Below, one piece after another: positions 54,701-62,459 of a stretch of 64,000 nt of DNA. Position 1 is the stretch's first letter; the number at the start of each line of letters is the position of its first letter. Position numbers and translations under genes: made by a program. The notes beneath the pieces were generated by a model. The model ran no database searches, had not been told where the DNA came from, and saw nothing but the letters and a program-made list of their open reading frames with translations. This DNA is from Oligoflexus sp. (GTDB lineage: Bacteria > Bdellovibrionota_B > Oligoflexia > Oligoflexales > Oligoflexaceae): the NCBI GenBank assembly GCA_014377445.1, contig JACMPP010000050.1, forward strand, positions 62,001 through 126,000, in the 5' to 3' direction.

Positions 54701-55614
54701 AGGCGCCTCTCAAGAACTATAATTTTGCCGGGCATTGTGATCTGATGCCGGACCTGACCAGCCCTCTCCCTCCTTTGCCTGACGTTGTTGATGTTCCGGA
54801 TGAGCCGACTCCGGTCGACCCCGGGACTGGAACCGGCAACGGAACAGATGCCGGTCGGGTCGAGCTGTCTATGAACTTTTCGCTGATTCCCTGGATGCTC
54901 AACGGCAAAAGCAAAGCGCCCGAGCTGGACGAAGAATGCAAAACGCAGATCTTCTTCGATGTGTCCTGTGCGGTTGCATCGGTGGAGTATGAGAAGGAGA
55001 ATGGCGTCATTAAGAAAGATGAACGAGGTCGTCCGATTTATGACTACACGCACATCAAGCTTTCGACCCTGGTGCCGAAGACGGCTTATGCCCTGCGCGG
55101 TCCTTCGCCTTCGGTGGAAGCTCAGTTCTTTGACTTCACCCGCTGGCCGGAATACGTCCGCGGTGCCGAAGATAATATTATCTTCAACGACTCGATTCCC
55201 ATGACGGAAGTCGAAACGCAGTACGGTCGCTTCAAACGCCATTACGTGGATTTTGAAACCAACTCGCCCAAGGCTTCGGGGTTCATTCCCATCCGCGATG
55301 TAACGATGCATCGTGTCCTGGAGACTCCTTTCGAGGGTGCCGAAGTCAGCACAGAGTTCTTTGTCGACACCAGTCCGAATGTGTCTGTCCCAACCGGTAA
55401 AGCCGCCCTCAAAGGCGCTGAAGGTCTCGACTATCACGTCGGTAACATCCACATATACGACTGTGCGAAACTCTCGTGGTGTCAGGATTCGACCCAATGG
55501 CTCGTGATCTACGATTCCAAATTGAGACCGAATGATAGGAGTATTCCCGAGGATGTCGTGCCTTACCTCAAGGCAGGATTGAATGCCATTATTGCGGGCA
55601 TGTTCCCGCTCTGA
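51763..55614 (+). CDS. Giant lipoprotein 2, beta-rich, partner of lipoprotein 1
   Basis: 1283 residues from the ATG at 51763, inside the stop codon of the upstream gene, with AGGAG eight bases before it. The lipobox is LFAC followed by a Gly-rich turn and a Pro/Thr-rich linker. Residues about 95-220 resemble an Ig-like Big_5 domain (VTLLFSLTRSVGRVPEE, then LIWKDLRTLMFDP and SSKYRVVIES). The rest alternates beta-rich segments and amphipathic helices, and a Gly/Asp/Pro linker (PVDPGTGTGNGTDAG) separates the last 250 residues. No enzyme motif. With its partner it may build a surface or outer-membrane-associated assembly. The gene pair has its own terminator. Confidence 0.85.
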   Translation: MKQVITISLALLLFACGGGKSSKLPTVEDPRANQAQNQTPDKNLLDPVTPAPTPAEIPAAGGGDMGVVKSPVGPETVKPLSETVDINSVLTPTSRRCNDTNFGKGNLEACLNLDPTISRFDSVTLLFSLTRSVGRVPEEMLRKLLEKNFSLQDESGKKIEGRLIWKDLRTLMFDPYAELKPSSKYRVVIESSAKDANRPRSNQGRIFTPFQFNLETQAAFYMSHKLNGKALPSDRGLSLDSRSNGSLKVESQIESAASAKRISVRHLGVKPDKVLCDGDCKDANLTYELKDSLAPQPGLNSYEYKIEGKKGEEVYRHYSLAWGEINLKPDAPIEGGLYAAIDREDGLKALSKLVGDYAAGRFTMDYRDDGGAVHPKLTFNDIIRFKRQKYADGAVGACDPKAKTDFEYLLNLGPYCGLKVEGDTGVLGGVLGKVHYQAVTDIYVTDMQVVQEEGNVEASFRPERENMAMSLGVKKYKGRLRIVLKINEAKYIGAIPVPGSTGYFFYDTDFNLEGPMRDTLAKTDMTVENARLRLKIRGSENFDLTKAIQGDENSPTYFNTKPWVEATTVSAVKPIDESKGLWAKLVNTVVNQAVNSQVDNFKPQIVNGIARDILQVVAPNALNTLVEQLKTGLKIFLPSHLPSPIDKSKINVSGELGKSLGLAVHDDNSYLTAAMQVSLKTMVENPERRPQAMEGGNGYIQTANSQRAPSPLTAGDHFGNGSLLAVSIDVVNQTLYDVWKQGMLSLRIDNAFVSKIEQFAVFDPTNQANGKEILLAEFLPKLMGSDITRMQGRDINGKPVTMEKTDKISIVLDARLPPFLKVKKLPRSDGRDDLRFALGLSDVLMSIEGIHNDQRYAIAKIRVATTADSQLKFVPYQNPMRHPEFSGLGALSVEISKDTTGLDYMVEVIEGPEANSFAIDSGKLRSTINDMVDRLFIPLLNDGLREVPLTGLRSCGVELDAAKIEIMPLPKGVSPFLLLKAPLKNYNFAGHCDLMPDLTSPLPPLPDVVDVPDEPTPVDPGTGTGNGTDAGRVELSMNFSLIPWMLNGKSKAPELDEECKTQIFFDVSCAVASVEYEKENGVIKKDERGRPIYDYTHIKLSTLVPKTAYALRGPSPSVEAQFFDFTRWPEYVRGAEDNIIFNDSIPMTEVETQYGRFKRHYVDFETNSPKASGFIPIRDVTMHRVLETPFEGAEVSTEFFVDTSPNVSVPTGKAALKGAEGLDYHVGNIHIYDCAKLSWCQDSTQWLVIYDSKLRPNDRSIPEDVVPYLKAGLNAIIAGMFPL

Positions 55615-55642
55615 TCTTAAAGTTCATGTCTAAAGAACGCCC

Positions 55643-55677
55643 GACCGTTCTCCTTTCCGGAGAACGGTCTTTTTTTG
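55643..55677 (+). terminator. Intrinsic terminator of the lipoprotein operon
   Basis: GACCGTTCTCC (55643-55653) pairs perfectly with GGAGAACGGTC (55659-55669), loop TTTCC, followed by seven T. Confidence 0.92.
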
Positions 55678-55798
55678 ATCTTGCGGCCCTATCCCTTTCG
55701 TATCATAGGGTTCTTCGTTCTCCTCCACTCGAATTGGATTATGTCTCTCGCTCTTTCCCTTTTTTGGAGGTTAAAGAAGGGCATGAGGAGGACTCGTT

Positions 55799-56371
55799 AT
55801 GTTAGAAGGACTTTGGAGACAAAGCTGGCTGATTACCCTGCTGGTCATGGCTTTTGCACCGATCGTGGAAGCGAAAGCAAGTGATGAAGTTCAGGCGAAG
55901 GCAACACACAGATCACAGCGACAGGGCAAAGTCGTTGGAAGGGATAGGGCGATGGGTCTGCATTACGAAAAGATTTTCGACCGTGGAAGCGTTTCGGCTG
56001 CTGTCATCGACAAGCCTTTGGCAAAGGCTTTGGAAGCGCTTCTTGAGCCTAGCGAAGAACTGGAAAGTCCGATCAATAATGCCAAGGAAATGGCCGCAGG
56101 TCGATATAAATCGAATTGGCCGCAGGACAGGGATTTGCAGCTAAAAATCGCAGGCGACAGCCTAATCGATTATTTTAATCGGGTAGGGACCGAGCTTGTA
56201 TTGCTTGAAGAGGGGAAAAAAGGGGGGAGGGGGTTTGCGCCGGAGAGAGGCGAGGATCTCAAAATGAATTGGGTCTTCTCTTTAACAATCCCGTCTCTCT
56301 CCGATCACATATATTGGATAGTCGTGGCGAAGGAGCCGCCTTACAAGGCCTATGTCTACGGCTTCAATTGA
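55799..56371 (+). CDS. Secreted protein of unknown function
   Basis: 190 residues. A signal peptide (RQSWLITLLVMAFAPIVEAKA) leads into a basic linker with no Cys at the cleavage site, so a soluble periplasmic or secreted protein is expected. The domain that follows contains a helix pair (LEALLEPSEELESPINNAKE) and a beta-rich C-terminal part ending IYWIVVAKEPPYKAYVYGF. No family recognised. GAGGAGG lies eight bases before the ATG. It is convergent with the KdpE-like regulator gene, 28 bases away. Confidence 0.7.
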   Translation: MLEGLWRQSWLITLLVMAFAPIVEAKASDEVQAKATHRSQRQGKVVGRDRAMGLHYEKIFDRGSVSAAVIDKPLAKALEALLEPSEELESPINNAKEMAAGRYKSNWPQDRDLQLKIAGDSLIDYFNRVGTELVLLEEGKKGGRGFAPERGEDLKMNWVFSLTIPSLSDHIYWIVVAKEPPYKAYVYGFN

Positions 56372-56399
56372 GCTTTCAAACATAGGGCCCGGAATCAGT

Positions 56400-57170
56400 C
56401 TATTCCATCTTCCCGTCATTGGCGGCCATAAGCGTTTCGGTGCTTGGGTTATCGAGTGGCACCACTTCTTTAAGCAGATCGAGATTCTGCAAACGATAAC
56501 CAACTCCTGGTTCCGTGAGGATCAGGCGAGGCTTATTGATATCAACTTCGAGTTTTTGTCTGAGGTGACCCACATACACGCGAAGGTACTGGATGTGTTC
56601 GACCGATTTCGGTCCCCATACTTCGGTCAGGATCTGATTGTGAGTCAGCACTTTTCCGCGATGGCGAATCAGAACTTTCAAAAGCTCAAATTCTGTCACG
56701 GTCAGCTTGATTTCCCGCTCACCCAATGTCACGCGACGTGATGACAGATCCACGCTCAAATCGCCCGAGGTATAGATCGGACTCGTTTGATTGGCTTGAT
56801 TGTTGCGCAGGGCCAGCCTTAGACGAGCCAGGAGCTCGCCAAGGTGGAAGGGCTTGCGAATGTAATCATGCGCGCCTGAATCCAATGCGCAGACGATAGA
56901 GTCTTCGTCATCACGAACCGACAGCACGATGATCGGACCTTGGTACCAGGATTTGAGCGTACTTAGAACTTCCAAGCCGTCCATGTCGGGTAATCCCAGA
57001 TCTAAAATAATCGCGTCTGGGTTTAGCCTCCTTCCCATTTCGATACCTTGTCGCCCACTTTCCGCCGAATGCACGTCGTAACCATGAGGGCTCAAAGTTA
57101 CTTGTGTAAAGCGACGAACTTGCAACTCATCATCAATGACTAGAAGTGTATAGTTCTTCGTTCTACTCAT
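56400..57170 (-). CDS. KdpE-like response regulator (OmpR family)
   Basis: 256 residues. The receiver has LVIDDELQ, phospho-acceptor Asp in IILDLGLPDMDG, Ser switch in IIVLSVRDDE and Lys in YIRKPF. The winged helix reads LTVTEFELLKVLIRHRGKVLT and then the KdpE-type block EVWGPKSVEHIQYLRVYVGHLRQKLE with the ending LTEPGVGYRL. KdpE normally controls the high-affinity K+ pump kdpFABC with kinase KdpD. Neither is in the window, but a broken kup, another K+ transporter, is the divergent neighbour. The C-terminal 30 residues extend past the usual end. It probably belongs to a potassium or osmotic response. Confidence 0.9.
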   Translation of the reverse strand: MSRTKNYTLLVIDDELQVRRFTQVTLSPHGYDVHSAESGRQGIEMGRRLNPDAIILDLGLPDMDGLEVLSTLKSWYQGPIIVLSVRDDEDSIVCALDSGAHDYIRKPFHLGELLARLRLALRNNQANQTSPIYTSGDLSVDLSSRRVTLGEREIKLTVTEFELLKVLIRHRGKVLTHNQILTEVWGPKSVEHIQYLRVYVGHLRQKLEVDINKPRLILTEPGVGYRLQNLDLLKEVVPLDNPSTETLMAANDGKME

Positions 57171-57556
57171 TCAATCCTCCTCGATACGATCAGAATACGG
57201 GCTTTTCCTACGTTTCGTCGGCAGTTCAATAATGAAAAAAAAGTAAGGAAGGTCCTTAGCCTCATTTTCAACATTGGAATTTCCTTCACACAAGTCCTTT
57301 AGACTTAGCTATTCCCGATCATCCAGTTCGTACAGAAATGCGAATAGTGTTGTCCCGATCCGAAGTCTTGCCTTCTCCGGAATCCTGCCCTTTTGTCTTA
57401 TTATTTGACGCCGATTATAACCCATACATTTCATTAATTGTGATAAATTCATCATAAATAATAAACTGTTATAAGGCCTGCATTCTCGACGCCGCAGCTT
57501 TATGTGCGACTTGCGGGCTAAACCTAGGTTAGGAAACATGGGTAAAATGGGATGCC
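57171..57556. other. Divergent region between KdpE-like gene and kup remnant
   Basis: About 385 bases, AT-rich in 57400-57470. It should hold the regulator's promoter and the former kup promoter. No gene or clear dyad is supported. Confidence 0.35.
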
Positions 57557-57776
57557 TTGTCGGAATCTTGCTGGGAGTATGCTTTAAATTCACATGTACA
57601 AGACGAATCCAGTCCGAAAGATCGAAGCAGTTTGACACTGAGCCTTGCTGCTTTGGGCGTGGTGTTCGGAGATATTGGAACGAGTCCCCTTTATGCCATT
57701 CGTGAATGTTTTCATCATATTCCTGTGAATCACGAGAATGTTCTGGGGATCCTTTCTCTCGTGTTCTGGTCTTAGA
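57557..57776 (+). pseudogene. kup: N-terminal remnant of the KUP potassium transporter
   Basis: The frame reads [20 protein letters not shown], then PLYAIRECF and [12 protein letters not shown], the first 65 residues of KUP, including its first membrane helix and signature [10 protein letters not shown]. It then meets a TAG at 57774-57776, where relatives continue with more helices. About 550 residues are missing. A frame 15 bases downstream (from 57792, MENPVVDMFFGL) could contain a scrap of the C-terminus, but this is weak. Lost K+ uptake gene beside a K+-type regulator. Confidence 0.85.
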
Positions 57777-57902
57777 ACCTTTTTTTCGCGAATGGAAAAC
57801 CCTGTCGTGGATATGTTTTTCGGTTTACGAAATCTTCATCGAAAAATCTCGTTTCCAGAGAACGTCTGGTTTATAATTGGGAGATAACCAGAGGGCCAAA
57901 GA

Positions 57903-58247
57903 GTGAGTTGTCGCATTTACCAATCACCCGGTAGAATTCGTGTGCGTCTCAGCACCTTGAAATCCGCGATTCCCAATGAATTACTGCACGAACTGCGCGA
58001 CCTTAAAGGTGTGCGGAGCGTGTTGAGCAGCGAGCTGACAGGCAGTATCGTGATCTATTACGATAAGAATATCCGCTGTTCCAGTTCGCTTCTGCGCATC
58101 TTCCGGCGTCACGGTCTCTTGTCCAACGTCATCGGTTTCCCGAATAGAAGCGCTTTGGCTATCGTGCCGAATGAAAAACCTTCGTCCCTGCTTGAAGTCG
58201 TCAACGACTTTCTACGCAAAGCGCTGAGAACAAGCCCGTTCGTTTAA
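57903..58247 (+). CDS. HMA-like domain protein
   Basis: 114 residues from a GTG. The ferredoxin-like fold of heavy-metal-associated domains (HMA_2 subgroup) is suggested by RIYQSPGRIRVRLSTLK, then LLHELRDLKGVRSVLSSE and GSIVIYYDKN, the strand-helix-strand order of the family. The Cys-x-x-Cys metal site is absent, so copper binding as in CopZ is not expected. Such degenerate HMA-like proteins sit near transport genes; a regulatory or protein-interaction role is possible. The last four codons overlap the convergent glycosyltransferase gene end. Confidence 0.75.
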   Translation: MSCRIYQSPGRIRVRLSTLKSAIPNELLHELRDLKGVRSVLSSELTGSIVIYYDKNIRCSSSLLRIFRRHGLLSNVIGFPNRSALAIVPNEKPSSLLEVVNDFLRKALRTSPFV

Positions 58248-59224
58248 GGACGGAATTCTCCACGATCGACAGTGTGGGACTGAAAGCGGGATCCGCTGAG
58301 TTCACTCACGAGATAGAGCGGCCGGTTACGGACTTCATCGTAAACGCGCGCCAGATATTCGCCTAAAACGCCAAGCATAAACAGATGAAGCCCGCCGATA
58401 AAACTAATGAGCACAAAGAGCGAAGCCCAACCCCAGACGAAAGCACCTAGATGCCAGAGTTTGCCTATGATCGTGGCAATACCTATCAAGAAGGAAACGC
58501 CTGCCATAATCAGGCCGAAGCCCATGCAGATGCGTAGAGGGGCGTTGGAGAAGCTTACCAAAGCATCGAAGGCAAGCTTCGTCATCTTCCAGATGGGGTA
58601 CTTGGTCTCGCCGGAGAAGCGCGCCTCACGATCGAAATAGACCTCGGTCTGCTTGAATCCAAGCCAGGAAAACATTCCGCGTATGTATCGATTTTTTTCG
58701 CGGAGTTCTTGAAAGGCCTTGAGGACCTTCCGATCGACCAGTCGAAAGTCGGCGGAGTTTACCGGAGCGCTGATGGCCGCGAGACGCTTTAAAATGTAGT
58801 AGAAAAAGAGTGCTGAATATTTTTTGAATTGGGTGTCGACCGTCCGACTCCTGCGCACGGCAAAAATCAGTTCGTAACCTTCCCGCCATTTCTGAGCCAT
58901 TTCCAAAATCACCCGTGGGGGGTCCTGAAGATCCGAATCCATGGTAATCGTCGCCTCGCCGCGCGCGTAATCGCAGCCTGCGGTTAAAGCCATTTGGTGG
59001 CCGAAATTGCGTGAGAGCTTTACCGCAAAAAAGCGTGAATCCCGCTCTGCGAAGGATTTTAAAATAGAGAAACTTTGATCGCGGCTTCCGTCATCCACCA
59101 ATATCACTTCCGATGGGCCATCCAGCACGTCGAGTACCGGCGTGAGTTGCTTATAGAGTTCTTCGAGACCCGCTTCCTCATTGAAAACAGGAATTACGAC
59201 GGAGTAAGTAGGAGCTTGACTCAT
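58244..59224 (-). CDS. Family 2 glycosyltransferase with two membrane helices (GtrB/DPM1-type)
   Basis: About 326 residues; of several in-frame starts I prefer the ATG at 59224, since the frame upstream to 59335 has no signal or site. The catalytic part opens with YSVVIPVFNEEAGLEELY, has the nucleotide-sugar Asp in ILVDDGSRDQS, the acceptor DSDLQDPP and the later NRYIRGMFSWLGFKQ, as in bactoprenol or dolichol phosphate glucosyl- and mannosyltransferases. Two C-terminal membrane helices (ICMGFGLIMAGVSFLIGI and LFVLISFIGGLHLFMLG) anchor it. It would move a sugar from a nucleotide donor to undecaprenyl phosphate. The divergent neighbour is a family 39-type transferase, which would use such a lipid-linked sugar. 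Confidence 0.92.
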   Translation of the reverse strand: MSQAPTYSVVIPVFNEEAGLEELYKQLTPVLDVLDGPSEVILVDDGSRDQSFSILKSFAERDSRFFAVKLSRNFGHQMALTAGCDYARGEATITMDSDLQDPPRVILEMAQKWREGYELIFAVRRSRTVDTQFKKYSALFFYYILKRLAAISAPVNSADFRLVDRKVLKAFQELREKNRYIRGMFSWLGFKQTEVYFDREARFSGETKYPIWKMTKLAFDALVSFSNAPLRICMGFGLIMAGVSFLIGIATIIGKLWHLGAFVWGWASLFVLISFIGGLHLFMLGVLGEYLARVYDEVRNRPLYLVSELSGSRFQSHTVDRGEFRP

Positions 59225-59319
59225 ATTCTTCATTCCACTTGGGCCCTTGGATTGACAGTGTGAATTTGCTTTCATATCATGAGAAAATTTCCATGTCATT
59301 TTACAAAGAAGGACAGTAC

Positions 59320-61176
59320 ATGCTCCGCCTCTCAAAGCCCATTGCGGGCGTCGTAGCTGTCATGTTGATATATTTTTTGTCGCGTACGGCACTCATGCTT
59401 CTCGGTCTTGAAGGCTGGGCGAGTCGACCGCCACTCTGGGATCCAGCCGCCCATGCACTCGACGGAATTCATTTCGCGCTGGCGTTTCGACATTTTAGTC
59501 CTGCAGAATTTCTGGTGCAGATGCATAACAGCGGAATGTGGCCACCAGCGATCCCTCTTTTCCAGGCGCCTTTTCAGTTGGCTTTAGGGGAGAGTTACGT
59601 GATCACACGTAGCTGGACAGCGTGGATGTCCATTCCTGCTGTTCTTATGGTATTCATGGTTGGGTTTACGGCGCACAGGAAATTGGGTTTGGTGGTTGGC
59701 ACCGTAGCCGCTGTGCTGCTGACGGTCAGCCCGATTTTTCAAGAATATTGTCTGCAGGAAATGCTCGAGGTTCCAGGCATCTTTTTCAGTATGCTGACCT
59801 TGTTCTTCTACATGCGCTTTCTGCAGGAACAAAAGCCTAAGGACTGGCAGGCCACCTGTCTCTCAGGAATTGTGCTCTTCTTCTGTAAATTTAATTATTC
59901 CGTAATCGTCATGCTGCCGATCGTCGTCTGTGAATTGCTCTATCGCAAGGACTTTCGCGCCCTGGCCTTGGGGGGCTTCGTCCGCTTCGTCCGGGATGTG
60001 CGCTGGCGCAGCGGCTTCACCGGCTTTGTCTTTCTTTATATCCTCTTCCTCTTCTATATAAACAAGGTGGGAGTCAACGTTGAGATCGGTGGTCAACGCG
60101 TTCTCATCAAGCGCGCGCTCGGCAATCCCACCTATCTTCTCCTCGCGATCATCATCGTGCGCAATCTGCTCGTCAATCGACAGGAATTTCTGGGCTATTT
60201 CAAAAACATCTGGAAAGCGCCGGAACCTATGCGCTCTCTTTTGCGCTTCGACATTCTTCCAGCTATCGTGTGGATGAGTTATCCCGTGTTTTTCTCGGTG
60301 TTCTTCATCTTCATGTTGAGTGAGAAGACCCGTCAGGGCTCGCTCTTTTCCCTCGAAACGCTCACGTTCTACCCAGGCGCTATCATTCAGGAGTATGCCC
60401 CCCATCCCCTGCTCGGTGTTCTTGCGCTTTTGAGCCTGGTGGGAATGCTGGCTTTTTGGAAGAAATTGCCGCTGGTTTCGCGCTTTCTTGTGGGTTTGAG
60501 CAGCTTTAATCTTCTGCTCACGATGCTGCATCCCAATTATCAGATCCGTTATCTCCTCACATCGATGCCCATGCTCTATCTCGTCACGGGTCTCGCGCTC
60601 GTTCACCTGTGGGAGGCGTTTACTCAGAGAACAGGTGCTCGCCTGGATTCACTCCTCCTTGGGAGTACACCAATCCTTGCGCTGATCCTTCTCTTGGCTT
60701 TTCCTGCGTCACGCGATCATTTGCAGAAAGCGTTTATTTCTTATACCCAGTCCGAAAAAGCCAACGAACTCTTCTCAGCCATTTGTAAAGAGTCGATAAA
60801 ATCTGAGCTCAACACAGTGATCGGCTTCAGCAACTATGTAGCTCCTTCGAGCATAGCGCTACAGTGTTATCGGGACTTTCCGGGAATCAGGCGCGAGCAA
60901 ATCCCCACAACGATGGCGCGAGAAGGCTTTGCGGGCGAGACCTCAGGGCGGGTGATCGTGCAGGCGCAGAAAATTGATCGCTTCCTGCTCGTCGACTATT
61001 CCCGCCTGGGCTTTGACGTGGGCCGGCTCCAGGAATCTCAGCTCTTCGACGAAATTAAAGGGTCATTGCCAGGGAGTGCTTATGAGGAACAGGAAATTCT
61101 GGATCAAGGGCCTGGGGGTTATCGGCTCGTGGTGTTCCGAAAGAAGGGAGTAACAGGGGCTTCATCCTCGCTCTGA
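59320..61176 (+). CDS. Family 39-type glycosyltransferase, polytopic membrane protein
   Basis: About 618 residues from the ATG at 59320, where AAGGA lies eight bases upstream. Roughly eleven or twelve hydrophobic helices fill residues 5-480, with a soluble C-terminal 150 residues. The first periplasmic loop has the acidic motif WDPAAHALDG (the Asp that binds the acceptor in PMT/ArnT-type enzymes), and the second has YCLQEMLEVPG, matching the EMxxxP pattern. These enzymes transfer a sugar from a lipid-phosphate donor to lipid A, a protein or a glycan on the outer face of the inner membrane. It pairs functionally with the divergent lipid-linked sugar synthase (58244). Confidence 0.85.
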   Translation: MLRLSKPIAGVVAVMLIYFLSRTALMLLGLEGWASRPPLWDPAAHALDGIHFALAFRHFSPAEFLVQMHNSGMWPPAIPLFQAPFQLALGESYVITRSWTAWMSIPAVLMVFMVGFTAHRKLGLVVGTVAAVLLTVSPIFQEYCLQEMLEVPGIFFSMLTLFFYMRFLQEQKPKDWQATCLSGIVLFFCKFNYSVIVMLPIVVCELLYRKDFRALALGGFVRFVRDVRWRSGFTGFVFLYILFLFYINKVGVNVEIGGQRVLIKRALGNPTYLLLAIIIVRNLLVNRQEFLGYFKNIWKAPEPMRSLLRFDILPAIVWMSYPVFFSVFFIFMLSEKTRQGSLFSLETLTFYPGAIIQEYAPHPLLGVLALLSLVGMLAFWKKLPLVSRFLVGLSSFNLLLTMLHPNYQIRYLLTSMPMLYLVTGLALVHLWEAFTQRTGARLDSLLLGSTPILALILLLAFPASRDHLQKAFISYTQSEKANELFSAICKESIKSELNTVIGFSNYVAPSSIALQCYRDFPGIRREQIPTTMAREGFAGETSGRVIVQAQKIDRFLLVDYSRLGFDVGRLQESQLFDEIKGSLPGSAYEEQEILDQGPGGYRLVVFRKKGVTGASSSL

Positions 61177-61201
61177 GCCGAAATTGCAATTCATTTTTAG
61201 G

Positions 61202-61232
61202 GGTAGATCAGGCGTGATCTACCTTTTTTTTG
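61202..61232 (+). terminator. Intrinsic terminator
   Basis: GGTAGATCA (61202-61210) pairs perfectly with TGATCTACC (61215-61223), loop GGCG, followed by eight T. Confidence 0.92.
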
Positions 61233-61517
61233 CGCTGTTTATGACTCGATTCACGGTAGTTTTGGCCGGCTGGCCGTCTACTCTAACTATATAGAAATAC
61301 TGGTATTCTACTATCATGACCAGGTTTCATTACCACCCTGAGTGAAGAAAATGGCCAACTGTCCAATTTAGAACTTTACTAAGTATTCATTTAGCTATAT
61401 TACAGTGTCATTTGGGCTAATCTCAAAATGAGATTTAGATTAAAGACAGACAGTTGCTCAATTATTCTAGGCGGCCTCAGCCACCTAGGCTTCCTTCGGG
61501 AAAGGTGAAGATACAAG
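61233..61517. promoter_or_regulatory. Upstream region of the barrel gene with a seven-base dyad
   Basis: About 285 bases before the barrel gene, probably holding its promoter. AATCTCA (61419-61425) and TGAGATT (61429-61435) form a perfect dyad with a three-base spacer, 80-100 bases before the start codon. Another weak dyad, AATAC and GTATT, lies at about 61296-61307. Confidence 0.4.
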
Positions 61518-62372
61518 ATGATTCTTCGATTTTTCGACTCTTTAAGCGCTAATTCCTCTAAAGCTAGCTCAAGGGTTTGGGCGTTGGCTTTTTTCGCTAT
61601 TAGCACTCCGCTGTTCGCTGAAGAGCCTGCAGCTCCTGCGAAAGAAGCTTCGCCGTTTCACGGTGTTGCGAGTTTAAATCTCCGTAGCTCGACGACGAGC
61701 CGCTCCGATTACGATTATCGGATTTTCTTGGCTTCCGGGATCAATCTCGAATACGAATTCAAAGACCTTGTTACCGTCGGGCTGTCAGCTCGTGCTAATA
61801 AAGATTTGAATCGTGAGTATCGCGCGACGATGACAGATCTTTCCCTGTCGGCCTCACGCTCCTTCGAACTCGCTGAAGGTTTCGGCCTTGGTTTGGACGT
61901 CTCTTACGGCGCTCCCGTTCAGAGAGACCTTTATAAGTATTCCAACTCCAAAGGTACGCTCGGCACTTCGGTCAGCCTTAGCTATCGCTTTGCCGGTGCC
62001 CTCACCGGTCTTGCAGTCAACGCTGGTTATGCTTACGAGCGCTACATGTACGAGTATCAGTTTGCCAACGGCGGACAGATCCTGACGAAGTGGGCTATCA
62101 GCCAGTCTTACGGCCTTTCGTACACTTGGAAACAGCTAACCGCTTCAGCAAACTTTACCAACGTGACTTCTTGGGATTTCGACGGCAGCCAGGAAAACGA
62201 CAGTTTCCTCGCAGTTGAAACCATCCAATATCGTATCGACGATCAGTGGCTGGCTCAAGTCGGACACATCAACGACGGTAACACCTACGACTACCTTGGC
62301 GCGCGAAATAACATTCGCCTTTACGACAAGCGTCGTAGCCAGGTTTATGTCGGTGGTAGTTACAAGTTCTAG
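61518..62372 (+). CDS. Outer-membrane beta-barrel protein
   Basis: 284 residues. A signal peptide (VWALAFFAISTPLFA) is followed by an Ala/Pro-rich segment and then about twelve alternating amphipathic strands with Tyr, Ser, Gly and aromatic girdles (e.g. GINLEYEFKDLVTVGLSARA, SVSLSYRFAGALTGLAVNAG, SYGLSYTWKQLTASANFTNV). It ends SQVYVGGSYKF, the terminal Phe signature that guides BAM-dependent insertion. Likely a 12-strand porin-like or pore protein. No substrate can be assigned. It has its own promoter region and is the last complete gene. Confidence 0.88.
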   Translation: MILRFFDSLSANSSKASSRVWALAFFAISTPLFAEEPAAPAKEASPFHGVASLNLRSSTTSRSDYDYRIFLASGINLEYEFKDLVTVGLSARANKDLNREYRATMTDLSLSASRSFELAEGFGLGLDVSYGAPVQRDLYKYSNSKGTLGTSVSLSYRFAGALTGLAVNAGYAYERYMYEYQFANGGQILTKWAISQSYGLSYTWKQLTASANFTNVTSWDFDGSQENDSFLAVETIQYRIDDQWLAQVGHINDGNTYDYLGARNNIRLYDKRRSQVYVGGSYKF

Positions 62373-62459
62373 ACCTAATATCCGGTGCAACTTGCACTTG
62401 GTTATGAATGGATAAGTGATTTTATGGTATTTGGCTTACCAATGTTTAAGGGAGATGTT

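Noticed and set aside
54538-55497. A 319-codon leftward frame within the giant lipoprotein 2 gene
   Set aside because: Arg/His/Val-rich composition typical of antisense frames; the rightward frame is coupled to its upstream partner.
59863-60606. A 247-codon leftward frame inside the family 39 transferase gene
   Set aside because: Extremely rich in His, Glu, Gln and Arg, the antisense image of hydrophobic helices.
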